Below are positions 26,855-37,100 of a stretch of 64,000 nt of DNA, piece by piece (positions within the stretch are counted from its first letter, which is position 1; every line of letters begins with the position of its first letter). The DNA lies in assembly GCA_023412475.1 (NCBI GenBank), contig JAEYNR010000006.1, forward strand, positions 62,001-126,000, read 5' to 3'. A model generated the notes under the pieces. That model saw only the letters and a program-made list of their open reading frames with translations, ran no database searches and was not told the DNA's origin. Source of the DNA: Fibrobacterota bacterium. GTDB taxonomy: Bacteria > Fibrobacterota > Chitinivibrionia > Chitinivibrionales > Chitinispirillaceae. Made by a program: the position numbers and the translations under genes.

Positions 26855-27625
26855 TTATCTGGCGCAACGAAACCCGATGCTTAACTCTGCAAAATCAGGT
26901 GAAAACCAGTGTCGGTTTGAAATACGAAGCTGTGAAGGACCGCTATAGAACCCTCCCCCGCGGATTACTCTGTAAAAACCGGCAACCGGCCCTGTGGGGT
27001 TCTGAGTTTGCTTCATCGAATAATATTGCTTATCATACAAGTCCCCTGTCCATTCCCATACATTCCCGGTCATATCGTGTAGGCCCCAGTTATTTGGAGT
27101 ATAAGACCCTCTGTCCTCAAGTTTGCCGCTAAAAGAACACTTGTCCTTTGATGGTGATGAATCACCCCAGGAATATCGGTTTGAAGTCCCTGCTCTGGCT
27201 GCATACTCCCATTGCGCCTCACTTGGAAGTTTGAGTCCCTTTGATCTGCAATATGCCACAGCCTGATGCCAGGTAACACAAACCACTGGTTTATCCGGAT
27301 TACGGTAACTCTCTGAAACAGTAACCTTAATAAACTTATTTCCACCCCATGCCAGACACTTGCCATCGTCGTAATGAGCCGGGGTACATGCTCCGGAGCG
27401 TACACAAGAATCATATTGAGCGACACTGACTTCGTACTTTCCAATTTTAAAAACTGAGAGGGAAACCTCGTGTTCAGGTTTTTCATCCTCCTCTGCATCA
27501 CTTCCTGAGTTTCCCATCAAAAAAGTGCCGCCACCTACAGAAAGATACTGGCTATAAAGTTGAGATGAAAAAAGGACAGTGAGTAATTGCCAGAATAAGA
27601 TTTTGGAGAGCAAGGAAAATTTCAT
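26855..27625 (-). CDS. Exported formylglycine-generating-enzyme-fold (SUMF1-like) protein, likely non-catalytic as FGE
   Basis: After a signal peptide (MKFSLLSKILFWQLLTVLFS to QLYSQ) the protein follows the FGE-sulfatase fold: GGGTFLMGNSGSDAEEDEKP, VSVAQYDSC, PVVCVTWHQAVAYC, LPSEAQWEYAARAG, GLHDMTGNVWEWTGD, VIRGGGFYSG and GFRCAR. The paired Cys of true FGE (one about five residues before GFRC or in the RGGS segment) is missing, leaving only the Cys of GFRC, so sulfatase activation is unlikely. The ATG at 27625 is preferred; the upstream in-frame GTG at 27637 overlaps the PEGA stop and has no room for the AAGGAG. Such proteins often act as ligand-binding modules. Confidence 0.85.
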   Translation of the reverse strand: MKFSLLSKILFWQLLTVLFSSQLYSQYLSVGGGTFLMGNSGSDAEEDEKPEHEVSLSVFKIGKYEVSVAQYDSCVRSGACTPAHYDDGKCLAWGGNKFIKVTVSESYRNPDKPVVCVTWHQAVAYCRSKGLKLPSEAQWEYAARAGTSNRYSWGDSSPSKDKCSFSGKLEDRGSYTPNNWGLHDMTGNVWEWTGDLYDKQYYSMKQTQNPTGPVAGFYRVIRGGGFYSGPSQLRISNRHWFSPDFAELSIGFRCAR

Positions 27626-27633
27626 ACAGGAGT

Positions 27634-28332
27634 TCACTCCTTGGCTTCAATAATCAGCAATACAAGGCCAAAAAGCGCAAATGCCCCTCCTATGAAAATT
27701 CTGTTAAACATTTTTTGCCGTTTTTTTTCTTTAATCTCAGATGTACTGACCGAATCAAGATATGCAGTCGTATGCTTCATAGTAAGTTTAGCAGTATCAG
27801 AAACATTGCTTTCAAGGATGTGAGTCTGTTTTATACTCTGGTAGTTTTCCATTTCCGCACCGATGAGATATTCTCCCGGCTTAAGCTGTTTGTTAGAAAA
27901 TGGTGATTTGCCCACAGATTTCTGATTAAGATAGAGGGAGGCTCCTGCAGGTTCAGTTATGATATGAAGTCTGGATGGCTGTTGAAGAACAAAATGCAGC
28001 TCACTCTTTTGAGCAGAATCGATTCGCAGTTCAACTTTTTTGAGATAGCATCCCTTTTTTTTAAGAGTAATTATGTATACCCCAGTATCGACCTCAGAGA
28101 TGGTAATCGGAGTTACACCTCGCACAGAATCGTTAAGCAGAACAATTGCCTCTGAAGGCTCAGTACTGATTAGCAGTGTTGATTTAACGGTTTCAATCTC
28201 CAAACTATTTTCTGCTTTCAAGCTGTCTTTATAATTAAGTGTATCGGCAGTTTCGATTGAATCAGCCTCGGTCGCTGTGACCATTTTCAAACAAAACCCT
28301 GTAATGAAAACTAAGCTTAAAATTTTATTCAT
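27634..28332 (-). CDS. PEGA-domain envelope protein
   Basis: The 232-residue protein has a signal peptide (KILSLVFITGFCLKMVTATEA), two tandem PEGA-type beta domains (LLISTEPSEAIVLLNDSVRG at about 50-115, RLHIITEPAGASLYLNQKSV at about 120-180), and a C-terminal membrane helix (IFIGGAFALFGLVLLIIEA). PEGA domains are small surface-layer-like modules in envelope proteins of FCB and related bacteria. It heads the PEGA-FGE-CBM9 unit and is divergent from lptD. Confidence 0.82.
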   Translation of the reverse strand: MNKILSLVFITGFCLKMVTATEADSIETADTLNYKDSLKAENSLEIETVKSTLLISTEPSEAIVLLNDSVRGVTPITISEVDTGVYIITLKKKGCYLKKVELRIDSAQKSELHFVLQQPSRLHIITEPAGASLYLNQKSVGKSPFSNKQLKPGEYLIGAEMENYQSIKQTHILESNVSDTAKLTMKHTTAYLDSVSTSEIKEKKRQKMFNRIFIGGAFALFGLVLLIIEAKE

Positions 28333-28522
28333 AATTTCTACACCGTGGGATCAATAGTTGTCTGTGGCAGGTTTAATATACAATCTGCCCTTAAAGTAGT
28401 TTTTTCTCAAAGCATTAAAACAGTTGGATTACTATAATTGTACAACAGGAATTATTTTTAGCATAACGTTTCTATTAATAATAATTACTGAGAGTAGGAC
28501 GGTACTGTCTGGACCCGAAATA

Positions 28523-31066
28523 ATGCCCCAGAAATCTATAAAAAACTTAATTCTTATAATATCGATTTTTTTTGCCGCAATTACAGTTTCGGGTGAAGAT
28601 TCTGATAGTTCGAAGGCTCTCAATCTTCAGGATGAATCCGATAGTTTAACTGCCAGCCCTAAAAAAAAATCACAAGATATCACTGATACTATCCACTACT
28701 TATCAGATTATATTAGTTATGATGCTGAGGAGAAGATACTCCACCTTGCAGGCAGAGCAGAGATTAAATACCAGAATATGGCTCTTTATGCAGACACTAT
28801 TTTTTACTCCATAAACAACAATCTTTTTACAGCGTCAGGTTCTCCACAACTGATTGAAGGCAAAGATACCACCTTTGGGGACTATATGGATTATAACATA
28901 AAGACCCGCAGGGGGCGAGTGCGCTATGCCTCAACACACCTGGATGATGGCTATTTTACAGGCCAGAATATCATTAAAACTGAAGCAAACGAACTCTATG
29001 TAGATCAGGGAGATTACACAACCTGCGCTCATATTGACACTCCCCACTACTATTTTTATGGACAAAAAATCAAACTTATACCAAAAGATAAAATAGTTGC
29101 AAAACCGATTGTGCTTAACATTGGTGATGCTCCGGTTGCAGTTCTTCCCTATTTTATATTCCCCTTAAACAGAGATCGCCGAAGCGGATTTCTTACCCCG
29201 GCTATAGGAGGAAATTTTGGCAGAGGCGGTTATATAGAAAATATCGGATACTATCTTGCACCTAATGACTATGTAGATTTTCTATTCAGAAGTAAAGTTG
29301 CTGAGTTCAATGATTTTGTCATGGAAGTACAAAGCAGATATATAAAAAAGTATCTGTTGGACGGAAGCGTTTCAGCACGATACGCATACAGCAGAAGATA
29401 CAGTGAAGGCATTTCCAATAATCATGAATTCGCCCTTAATTACTATCATAATCAGAACCTGACACCCGATGGACTCACCAAACTCACCGGTACAGGTAAT
29501 CTTATCACCACTAAAAACTTTTTCAAGGATTTCTCGGAAGACTCAACCGAACTGGTTAATCAAAAACTCACCTCAAACTTGTCACTTTCCAGACGCTTTG
29601 AAGGAATCAATGCAAGTGCGAACCTCAACTGGGTACGTACTCATGATCTTCAGACAGATAATATCAGTGAGGATCTGCCCTCCTTTAATTTCAGTTTACA
29701 GAACCGTCCACTGATTCCGTTACCCGAATCAGCAAGCCCTGACAGTTCAAAATGGTATAACTCTATTTTTTACAACTACAGCACCAGGGGTATTGTAAAG
29801 CACAATATCGAGCGGAATGATTCTCCACAAGTGTCCTGGCATCCTGGTATGAATCATGCATTCAGTATCAATACCACTCAGAAACTTTTCAATTATATAA
29901 ATGTAACGCCCAGCTTTTCTGCAAACATGTCCAACTTTTATGGATATAAGGATACCACAGTTTTGTATTGGGACACACTCAAAGATACCATCACCTACAG
30001 GCTTTCAGGCTCTTTCAGCGACACCCGTTACGATGATTACAGCTATCCGGTCATAAGCAGAGACACCATCTCTGTCGATCAGAGAGGCAACCCTGATACC
30101 ATAGAGATCAAAAGAGAACATCGCAAAGCTTTTGCTGTCAAAAAAGAACATGAGTCATCTTTTGCCAACGACATCACCTGGAGAACTGGTGTAAGCATGT
30201 CAACAAATCTTTATGGTCTGTTCCCGCTTAAGATCTTTAATTTCGCAGGACTGCGACACACTCTAAGCCCCAGCATCGGTTACACGTTTGTCCCTAAACA
30301 CGACCAGGACAAGGAGTTTTTTGACATCGGAATACCCTATTCCAGAGGAAGCGAGAGATCACAACTGCTGGACATCTCTTTGTCAAATCAGTTTGATGGA
30401 AAAATCCTCAGAGAGAAGGAGGGTGAAAGCAAGCCTGAAGAACTAAAATTTCACATGCTGTCTGTAAACATGCACACCAGTTATGATTTTGAAAAAGAGA
30501 GCAGAAAATGGAGCGATCTTAGTCTGGATGCAAATACTACTATCAAGGGGCTCAATATTAGATACAGTTCCTCTTTCTGGTTCTACGATGAAAACAACTC
30601 CCTGAGCATGCCTATAATGAAAAACATGAATATCAGCTTCAGCACCGGAACACTTAGCGCAAAGGGAAAATTCTGGGACGGGGACCTTCTGGTTCTAGAT
30701 TCACTAAACCATGATGACCCTTTGAAATATAATAATAAAGGTGCCCAGGATTGGCAAATCAGCCTCAGCCCTTCATATAGTTATACCTTGCGACGGGACA
30801 GCCCCGGTGAGATGTTCACACCTGAAAAGCGCTACGGCCTAAGTGCATCTGCGAGTTTGAATTTTACCAGGAATTGGTCGGTGAGCTGGAATGGTTCCTA
30901 CAATTTTAATGAGGATCAGTGGATTCATAATAGTTTTAACTTCCGCTGCGACCTTGAGTGCTGGGACATGCTTTTCCAATGGCGGCCAGAAAAGGTTAAT
31001 CCAGGATTCTATTTTAAAGTCAATATAAAGAAGCTTCCTGAGATCAAATGGGAACAAAGACAGTAA
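28523..31066 (+). CDS. lptD: LPS-assembly outer-membrane protein LptD
   Basis: LptD inserts lipopolysaccharide into the outer leaflet. After a signal peptide (MPQKSIKNLILIISIFFAAI to VSGEDS) comes an OstA/LptA-like beta-jellyroll (ISYDAEEKILHLAGRAEIKY, LYADTIFY), then a conserved transition (PVAVLPYFIFPLNRDRRSGF) into a 26-strand-type barrel that fills the rest. About 847 residues is a normal length. The ATG at 28523 is chosen because it directly precedes the signal peptide; the longer frame begins at a TTG (28424) and adds a second hydrophobic segment. No other lpt genes are nearby. The four Cys of the E. coli disulfide pairs are not obvious. Confidence 0.88.
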   Translation: MPQKSIKNLILIISIFFAAITVSGEDSDSSKALNLQDESDSLTASPKKKSQDITDTIHYLSDYISYDAEEKILHLAGRAEIKYQNMALYADTIFYSINNNLFTASGSPQLIEGKDTTFGDYMDYNIKTRRGRVRYASTHLDDGYFTGQNIIKTEANELYVDQGDYTTCAHIDTPHYYFYGQKIKLIPKDKIVAKPIVLNIGDAPVAVLPYFIFPLNRDRRSGFLTPAIGGNFGRGGYIENIGYYLAPNDYVDFLFRSKVAEFNDFVMEVQSRYIKKYLLDGSVSARYAYSRRYSEGISNNHEFALNYYHNQNLTPDGLTKLTGTGNLITTKNFFKDFSEDSTELVNQKLTSNLSLSRRFEGINASANLNWVRTHDLQTDNISEDLPSFNFSLQNRPLIPLPESASPDSSKWYNSIFYNYSTRGIVKHNIERNDSPQVSWHPGMNHAFSINTTQKLFNYINVTPSFSANMSNFYGYKDTTVLYWDTLKDTITYRLSGSFSDTRYDDYSYPVISRDTISVDQRGNPDTIEIKREHRKAFAVKKEHESSFANDITWRTGVSMSTNLYGLFPLKIFNFAGLRHTLSPSIGYTFVPKHDQDKEFFDIGIPYSRGSERSQLLDISLSNQFDGKILREKEGESKPEELKFHMLSVNMHTSYDFEKESRKWSDLSLDANTTIKGLNIRYSSSFWFYDENNSLSMPIMKNMNISFSTGTLSAKGKFWDGDLLVLDSLNHDDPLKYNNKGAQDWQISLSPSYSYTLRRDSPGEMFTPEKRYGLSASASLNFTRNWSVSWNGSYNFNEDQWIHNSFNFRCDLECWDMLFQWRPEKVNPGFYFKVNIKKLPEIKWEQRQ

Positions 31067-31707
31067 GAATGCAAATCGCTCTGCCCGGTTGAGCTATTAA
31101 AACAATTCTACGTAATTCACCGGAAGAGAGTGGTAACTGTCCTAAAGGTTTTACTAATTCACCAAAGTCCAAAATCCGGGATCAAAGTTAAAATTCTATA
31201 ACAAGCAGGATATTTTTTACTATCAGCGGCCATAAATCGGAAATAATAGTTTTTTTTCGATAGGCCAGACTCGTTTTGGGGAAGCTATGTGTGAAAAACA
31301 CCCTTTGAAGCTGAATTCTGAAATGCTCAAGCGGAATTTTAATATACCGATCGGCAAAATTGAGCCGCTCAAGATGTTTAAAGTGCTTTTTTGTCATACA
31401 TCTGACAATATTTTCTAAGGTGATTCAAAAAATCAGCCTTTAAAGAACTCTTTTTTATATGCATTCGACAATTTTTTGCTAAGCGGCCTTCTTTGATTGG
31501 CTTTTGAAGAGCTTCTTTTACAAACTAAAAATATCTTTCTGGTACTACCATCAGCTACCTAATCGATAATACTATGAATTAATATCTTATAAGATCCAAA
31601 CAGAAAAAAATTCCAAATCATAAAACTCTAAATTCTTAAGAGTCTCAAAGCAACTTAAGTTTTTCAATTTGGCCATAGAATAGAAATTGTGTGATAAAAA
31701 TCGTTGT
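31067..31707. other. Intergenic region between lptD and pbpC
   Basis: Convergent genes flank 640 bases of AT-rich sequence. The only notable frame is a 69-codon minus-strand ORF (31188-31397) rich in Lys, His and Phe with no ribosome-binding site and no recognised family; I do not call it a gene. Bases 31610-31640 resemble part of the dispersed repeat at 25-66. No clear terminator was found. Confidence 0.5.
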
Positions 31708-34125
31708 CTACAACACCTTCACTTTTACAATCGAAGATTTAAAAGTGGTATATGGAATCTGCACCTGAAAAGAATGTGTCCCTGGTTCGATGATCCATTT
31801 GTGCCGGTAGGGATACTTCGAAACTCCTGCTTCAACACCATCAATTATCCAGATTACACTTTCCACTTCCGGCTTTACCAGGCAGTTTAAAAGAATGCTG
31901 CTATGGCCAAAAGGCATTTCCGGATCAATATATAATTGCGCATCCGGCAGAGGGTTAGTTATACTGATTCTATAGTTGGCTGGCTCTGTCCAGGTTCCAC
32001 ATAATTGACTGTAGGTGGCAGGTGGAACCGGTAACCCTTCTCTAAGGGCCCAGTCTTTAAAAAGAGGAGGTAATAAGATAAATCGTTTATATTCAACGAA
32101 CTTTTTTCTGCAGAGTGGAGATGCCAGCAGGCCATTTCTGGTGTCAACCGGCTGAATATTATATGGTAAATCATTTACTTCGGGTGAAGTACCCGGTTTA
32201 AACCATCCCTGGGTTGCGTAAGGAAAGTTTTGTGATGCCAATGCTCCTGAAAGCTTACTTATCACATATGGTTTATAGTTCTCTGGCGGATTAAAGGATA
32301 TATTATTCAGTCCATCATCACGCCCTGGATGAAGCTCTGAAAATATAGCCTTAACAAAAGGTGCAGCAGCGCCATATCCGCTAAGTTTTTTTGTCGGTGT
32401 GTTGTTATGTTTTCCCAACCAGACTCCAACCAAATACGTATCAGACCAGCCTATAGTCCAAGCATCACGGTAACCTCTGGAAGTTCCGGTTTTTATTGCT
32501 ACTGGATAGCGGTATTCCAGAAACCCATTTCTGGGGAATGAAGGGAGCCGTGCCTGAGGGTCGGAAAGCATATACTGTATATGTTCAGCGATATCAGAAG
32601 AGAAGATGTTATAGCTCTCATGAAGAGAATCATTGAAAAGAAAGCTGATAGTGCACTTTTTACCCTGATTGGCCAGTGATAAATAACCCTGACACAAATG
32701 GTACAGGTCGGTATAGACATTTCCCAACACCATCCCCAGTCCATAATAATCAGCGGTAGTAGTTCCGGAAACAATACCAAGATTGTAAAGATTATCATAT
32801 ACTTTGTAAAGACCGACATCTCTGAGCACCTGTACCGCTGGAATGTTTCTGCTGTTTGCAAGCGCGGTTCTGTACAGCACCGGGCCTATAAATTCATTGT
32901 CATAGTTTCGGGTAATGTATGGGTTTTTACCATCACCAAAATGAAGACCTACATCGGTGAGTAATGTAGATTCATTGTAGCCGTTGAATTCCATTCCACA
33001 GGCATAAATAAAGGGTTTGAGCAAACTCCCTGTAGAACGCGGCACCTGAACGAAGTCAATGTTTCCAGCTGTAGTGGAATCAAAGTAGTACTCATTTCCA
33101 ATGTAAGAAAGTACTTTGCCACTTGATTTATTCAAAATAAGAACAGCGCAATTATTACAATCAAAAGCACGCAGATTTTCCATTTGGGAAAAAACTATCT
33201 GCTGAATTTTTTCCTGAAGCTGCAAATCCATAGAAAGACGAACCGTAGGATTGTATGGATCAATGGAAGAAACCGGATTGTTGTTCAGGTATTTTTCAAT
33301 TGCCAGAATTGCATGCAGCGAACTATTACTGCGATACTCTTTTTTCGGGATCGGCATATGAGAGAGCTCATGACTGGCATTTTCGTAGGTAACACTGTCG
33401 ATCCAGTTGTACTCTTCAGCTCTTTCAAGAATAAATTTTGCCCTGTGTTTTGCCTTATTAAACCCGCTCCCTGTAAAAATATTGAATCTTCCGGGGGCAC
33501 GGGGAATTGCTGCCAGCAGTGCCATTTCTGCATAAGAAAGATCCTGCACCGGCTTCTGAAAATATCTTCTTGCTGCATAATTTATACCGCAGATCCTGTT
33601 TCCATAAGGAGCAATGGTCAAATACTGACGTAACACATTTTCACGACCATTGATAAGTGTAAACAGAAGAGCACTGACAGATTCACTGATTTTTTTATGC
33701 CAGGTTCTCTTTCCGGGATTTTGAAGACGGGCGCATTGCATGGCAATCGTTGATGCACCGGAATAGCTTTTCCGGGTGATATAGTTTGACCATATTGCCC
33801 GGATAATACCCATAATATCTATTCCTGAATGAGAATAGAACCTCTTATCTTCAGCAGATATTGTAAGAGTCTTAATGAGATCAGGTATTGTATCGGGTAA
33901 AGGCCAGAACCCAAAATCACTATTCACTTTTTCAAGTTCTGCGACAAACTGATAATGACGATCAACCAGGAGCAGGGTCGGTTCACAATGAGTAAAACGG
34001 CTGCGAAAAGCCCCAGTGATAACAGCACTTGCTGCGTAAAATGTAAGCAGAAGTGCTATACTGGTGAGGAAAAATCGTTTTTTATTTAGAAACCACTTTG
34101 ATTTCAGTTCCTGGAGAATTGCCAT
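31708..34125 (-). CDS. pbpC: Penicillin-binding protein 1C
   Basis: This bifunctional class A PBP polymerises and crosslinks peptidoglycan. The 805 residues show an N-terminal anchor (FFLTSIALLLTFYAASAV), a GT51 transglycosylase with catalytic Glu92 in AEDKRFYSHSGID and GASTIAMQCARL, a transpeptidase with GSLLKPF (Ser367, Lys370), and KTGTSRGYRDAW, and a C-terminal BiPBP_C-like beta domain. PBP1C is typically co-encoded with bacterial alpha-2-macroglobulin, as here: it overlaps the A2M gene by 44 bases. The pair is thought to repair wall where a breach exposes A2M. Confidence 0.95.
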   Translation of the reverse strand: MAILQELKSKWFLNKKRFFLTSIALLLTFYAASAVITGAFRSRFTHCEPTLLLVDRHYQFVAELEKVNSDFGFWPLPDTIPDLIKTLTISAEDKRFYSHSGIDIMGIIRAIWSNYITRKSYSGASTIAMQCARLQNPGKRTWHKKISESVSALLFTLINGRENVLRQYLTIAPYGNRICGINYAARRYFQKPVQDLSYAEMALLAAIPRAPGRFNIFTGSGFNKAKHRAKFILERAEEYNWIDSVTYENASHELSHMPIPKKEYRSNSSLHAILAIEKYLNNNPVSSIDPYNPTVRLSMDLQLQEKIQQIVFSQMENLRAFDCNNCAVLILNKSSGKVLSYIGNEYYFDSTTAGNIDFVQVPRSTGSLLKPFIYACGMEFNGYNESTLLTDVGLHFGDGKNPYITRNYDNEFIGPVLYRTALANSRNIPAVQVLRDVGLYKVYDNLYNLGIVSGTTTADYYGLGMVLGNVYTDLYHLCQGYLSLANQGKKCTISFLFNDSLHESYNIFSSDIAEHIQYMLSDPQARLPSFPRNGFLEYRYPVAIKTGTSRGYRDAWTIGWSDTYLVGVWLGKHNNTPTKKLSGYGAAAPFVKAIFSELHPGRDDGLNNISFNPPENYKPYVISKLSGALASQNFPYATQGWFKPGTSPEVNDLPYNIQPVDTRNGLLASPLCRKKFVEYKRFILLPPLFKDWALREGLPVPPATYSQLCGTWTEPANYRISITNPLPDAQLYIDPEMPFGHSSILLNCLVKPEVESVIWIIDGVEAGVSKYPYRHKWIIEPGTHSFQVQIPYTTFKSSIVKVKVL

Positions 34126-37100
34126 ATACTTTCTGCTGATACATCAGTTCTGCCCTGGCCGGAGGTTGAGTGAACGAACCTTCAGTTGTAGCACGAACTC
34201 TGAAATAAAAATCGTAGGTTCCTGGTTGCATATTTTCAAAACAGTAAACTATTCGATCATCATGAAATGCAGAATAGGCCCCAGTACTGGTTGTCTTTCC
34301 AGATGGAGAAAAATCCTTTGATGAAGTTTTCAGAGCAGGATTTAGATACTCCAGACCGGCTGCCAGAGGAATAGTTACTGCCACAAAATGGTTCTTTTTG
34401 GGGTTAGTAACCTGGATGTGCTCTTCAACAATTGAACCCAGTTTGACTTCGAATGATTTGCTCGAATCATCGATCCAGAACTTCTTGTTCACCGAACCAT
34501 CTTCTGAGACATAAATGATTTGACGTTTAACTGCAAAACCTTCCTGGACTGCCTTCACATATTTTCCCGATGATGAGGGCATGTACTGTTCCTGCAGCAT
34601 AACAAATATGTCATCTTCACCACGGTTTTCCACATACTTAATTTCACCTTTATCATTTTGTGAAAGTGTCTTTCTGATAATACCGTTTTTTTTAGGCGTT
34701 TTAAGTGTCTCGGTTTTACCAGCAGAGGTGTAGGAAACTACCGCATAATCCCGTTTGCGGTCTTTGTAAAAAATTGCATCATGAAGGGCCAGCAAAGCCA
34801 GACCGTTTGCATAAGTATCACCCCAGCCATCATTGCTTCCCAGTGAAACTAATCTTTCAGTCAATTGCTTCGCTTTATCCTGTTCCGAGTTTTCTCTGCT
34901 GAATGCTCTTACTATCCCCGAAAGATTATTAATTTCACGACCATGCATTTGAGCTCCGATGCTGAAATTTCCACTCTGCATATTTTTGAACACTTCTTTA
35001 TTCTTTACCTTTATAAAAACAGTGTGTTTCCAGAGTTCTTTTTCCAGATTTTTTAATAGCAAACCAAAAGCAGTTTTACCGCTCTCGTGAACCGCTGTGT
35101 AAATTCTTGATTGGCTTAGTGGATCTGTTTGCCCATTGAAGATTGCAAGCTCGGCAACGTAAGCCTGATTTGCTTCCCCGGCAAATGCAAGTCCAAGAAG
35201 TGCAGCACACCTTTCGTAATACATATAATCGATGGTGAAAATGGCATAATCGGTACGCAACGCCCTTTTTAATGCTTCAGCAGCTCTTTTGTAAACAGTC
35301 CCATTATATGCGTATTTGCCGGGACTACTCTTATCAATTTTTTTTACCATACTCAGGAATTCCAGTGTATATGCAGTCAACTGTATGGAACCTTTATTTC
35401 CAGGAAAATAGGAAAAAAGTCCTTCGTTTGTCTGCACACTTTCCAGGTATTGAAGAGTTTCATTTATGTAGCGCTCAAGATCCCGGTCTGGCTGATTTAA
35501 TTCAAGCTCATCCCATATTTTCTGGTAAGCAAGCCCCGGATATGCCCGGCTGATCCTCTGCTCTGTATTGCCAAAAGGATAAAGTACCAGATACCTCATT
35601 GCAGTCAGTGCTTTTATGACTGCAAGCTCGTTACTGATAATCAGATTCCGGGTGCAGGTATTGGCACGTGGAGTATCTTTTATCTTATCAAATTTAAATG
35701 TAGAGTCCTTGGTTACAGGTGCAATTGTGATTTTAGTAATTGGTGATCGGTCCGGAAGCAGTGGAATCGCTACTCTGAATGCATCTCCTTTGGTCGCGGT
35801 TTTCTTTTTCACCGCCATCTGCACAACAACAGAGTCTCTTGCCAATTTACCATCATCTTTGAATGCAGATGGCAATACGGTTAAGGGGAGGTAAACCGGT
35901 TGAGCTTTCTTCTCTGGCAATGTAAAATCGATCCATTTGCCAGGTTTTACTGACTTCTGATCGAGTCCTTCTGTTTTAATGGAATATTGAGCCGATCCCC
36001 CGCTGCCTTCTACAACACGAGCTATGCCACCGGCCTTGAATGTATCTCCTGTCCGTAAGAATCGCGGCAGTGATGGCTGCACAATAACCGGCAACCGTAC
36101 AGAAATTTCCGATTTTTCGAAACCGAACTGATCTGATGTTGATACTGCTATGGCCCGAATAGCAAATTGAGTCAGATTATCGGGCAGATCAATATTTACC
36201 GATTCAGTTCCGGATTTCCCGATAATAACAGATGGATTGAAGTATGGTACGGTTTTAAAATTTTTCCTCACTGTTATCAACTGATCCGCTTCACTGTTAA
36301 CAATATCCTCATCGCCTCCCGGTGTTTCGAAATCTGCCAGCCTGCCAAATGCCATATTTCGTGTATCATGCATGACCAGGTTTGTACTCACTGATGGAAT
36401 AAAGTTCGGCAGTGGATTAATAGTGCCTTCTTTGCCAAGCGAGAGAACTGCTTTATCAACCAGCCAGAGAGTAACTTCCCCGGAAAGCGGCTTCCCTTTC
36501 CAGTCTTTCAGACTGATCTGTACTTTGCATTGTGAACCGGGTTCAGTAATCTTATCATGCTTCAGCTCAACATCGATTATGTTGGCATCGGGCTTAACCG
36601 AAATCCAGGTAGTATTGGCAATGGTTTTAGGTTTACCGGGATCAATAATTGCAGACTTTGATATCCTTTTGGCATCCGATATACGGGGTCGAATCAGAAG
36701 AAAAGATACAGGAATCTTTGGAATCATCTCTTTTGTAACTGCAAACCGATAGGAACCTTGTCCGTTTGAAATTTTGATCCAGTCATATTTAACAGAACCA
36801 TCAGGAACCTCAAGGCAGGCAAGCGCCATGCCTGTCTGAAACGGGCTTTTTAAAAGTATCTCTGCATCTTCTCCTGCTATATATGATCCTTTGTCAGAAA
36901 CCGTTTCAAAGATATTCTGATCATCTTTTTTCCAGGTTACCGCATTGTCTCCAGCCAGAAACAGATCAATAACTAGTGCCTGCTGCCGTCCCAGTTTGTC
37001 ATTACTGGTAATATCAAAAATGTAGACCCCGGGTTCAAGATTGGAAAAGGTCAGTTCTGAGGGAGTATTTTCTGTCAGAATATCCCGTTGATCGATTATG

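Noticed and set aside
31188..31397. 69-codon minus-strand ORF between lptD and pbpC
   Set aside because: No ribosome-binding site, no recognisable domain and biased composition; not strong enough for a gene.
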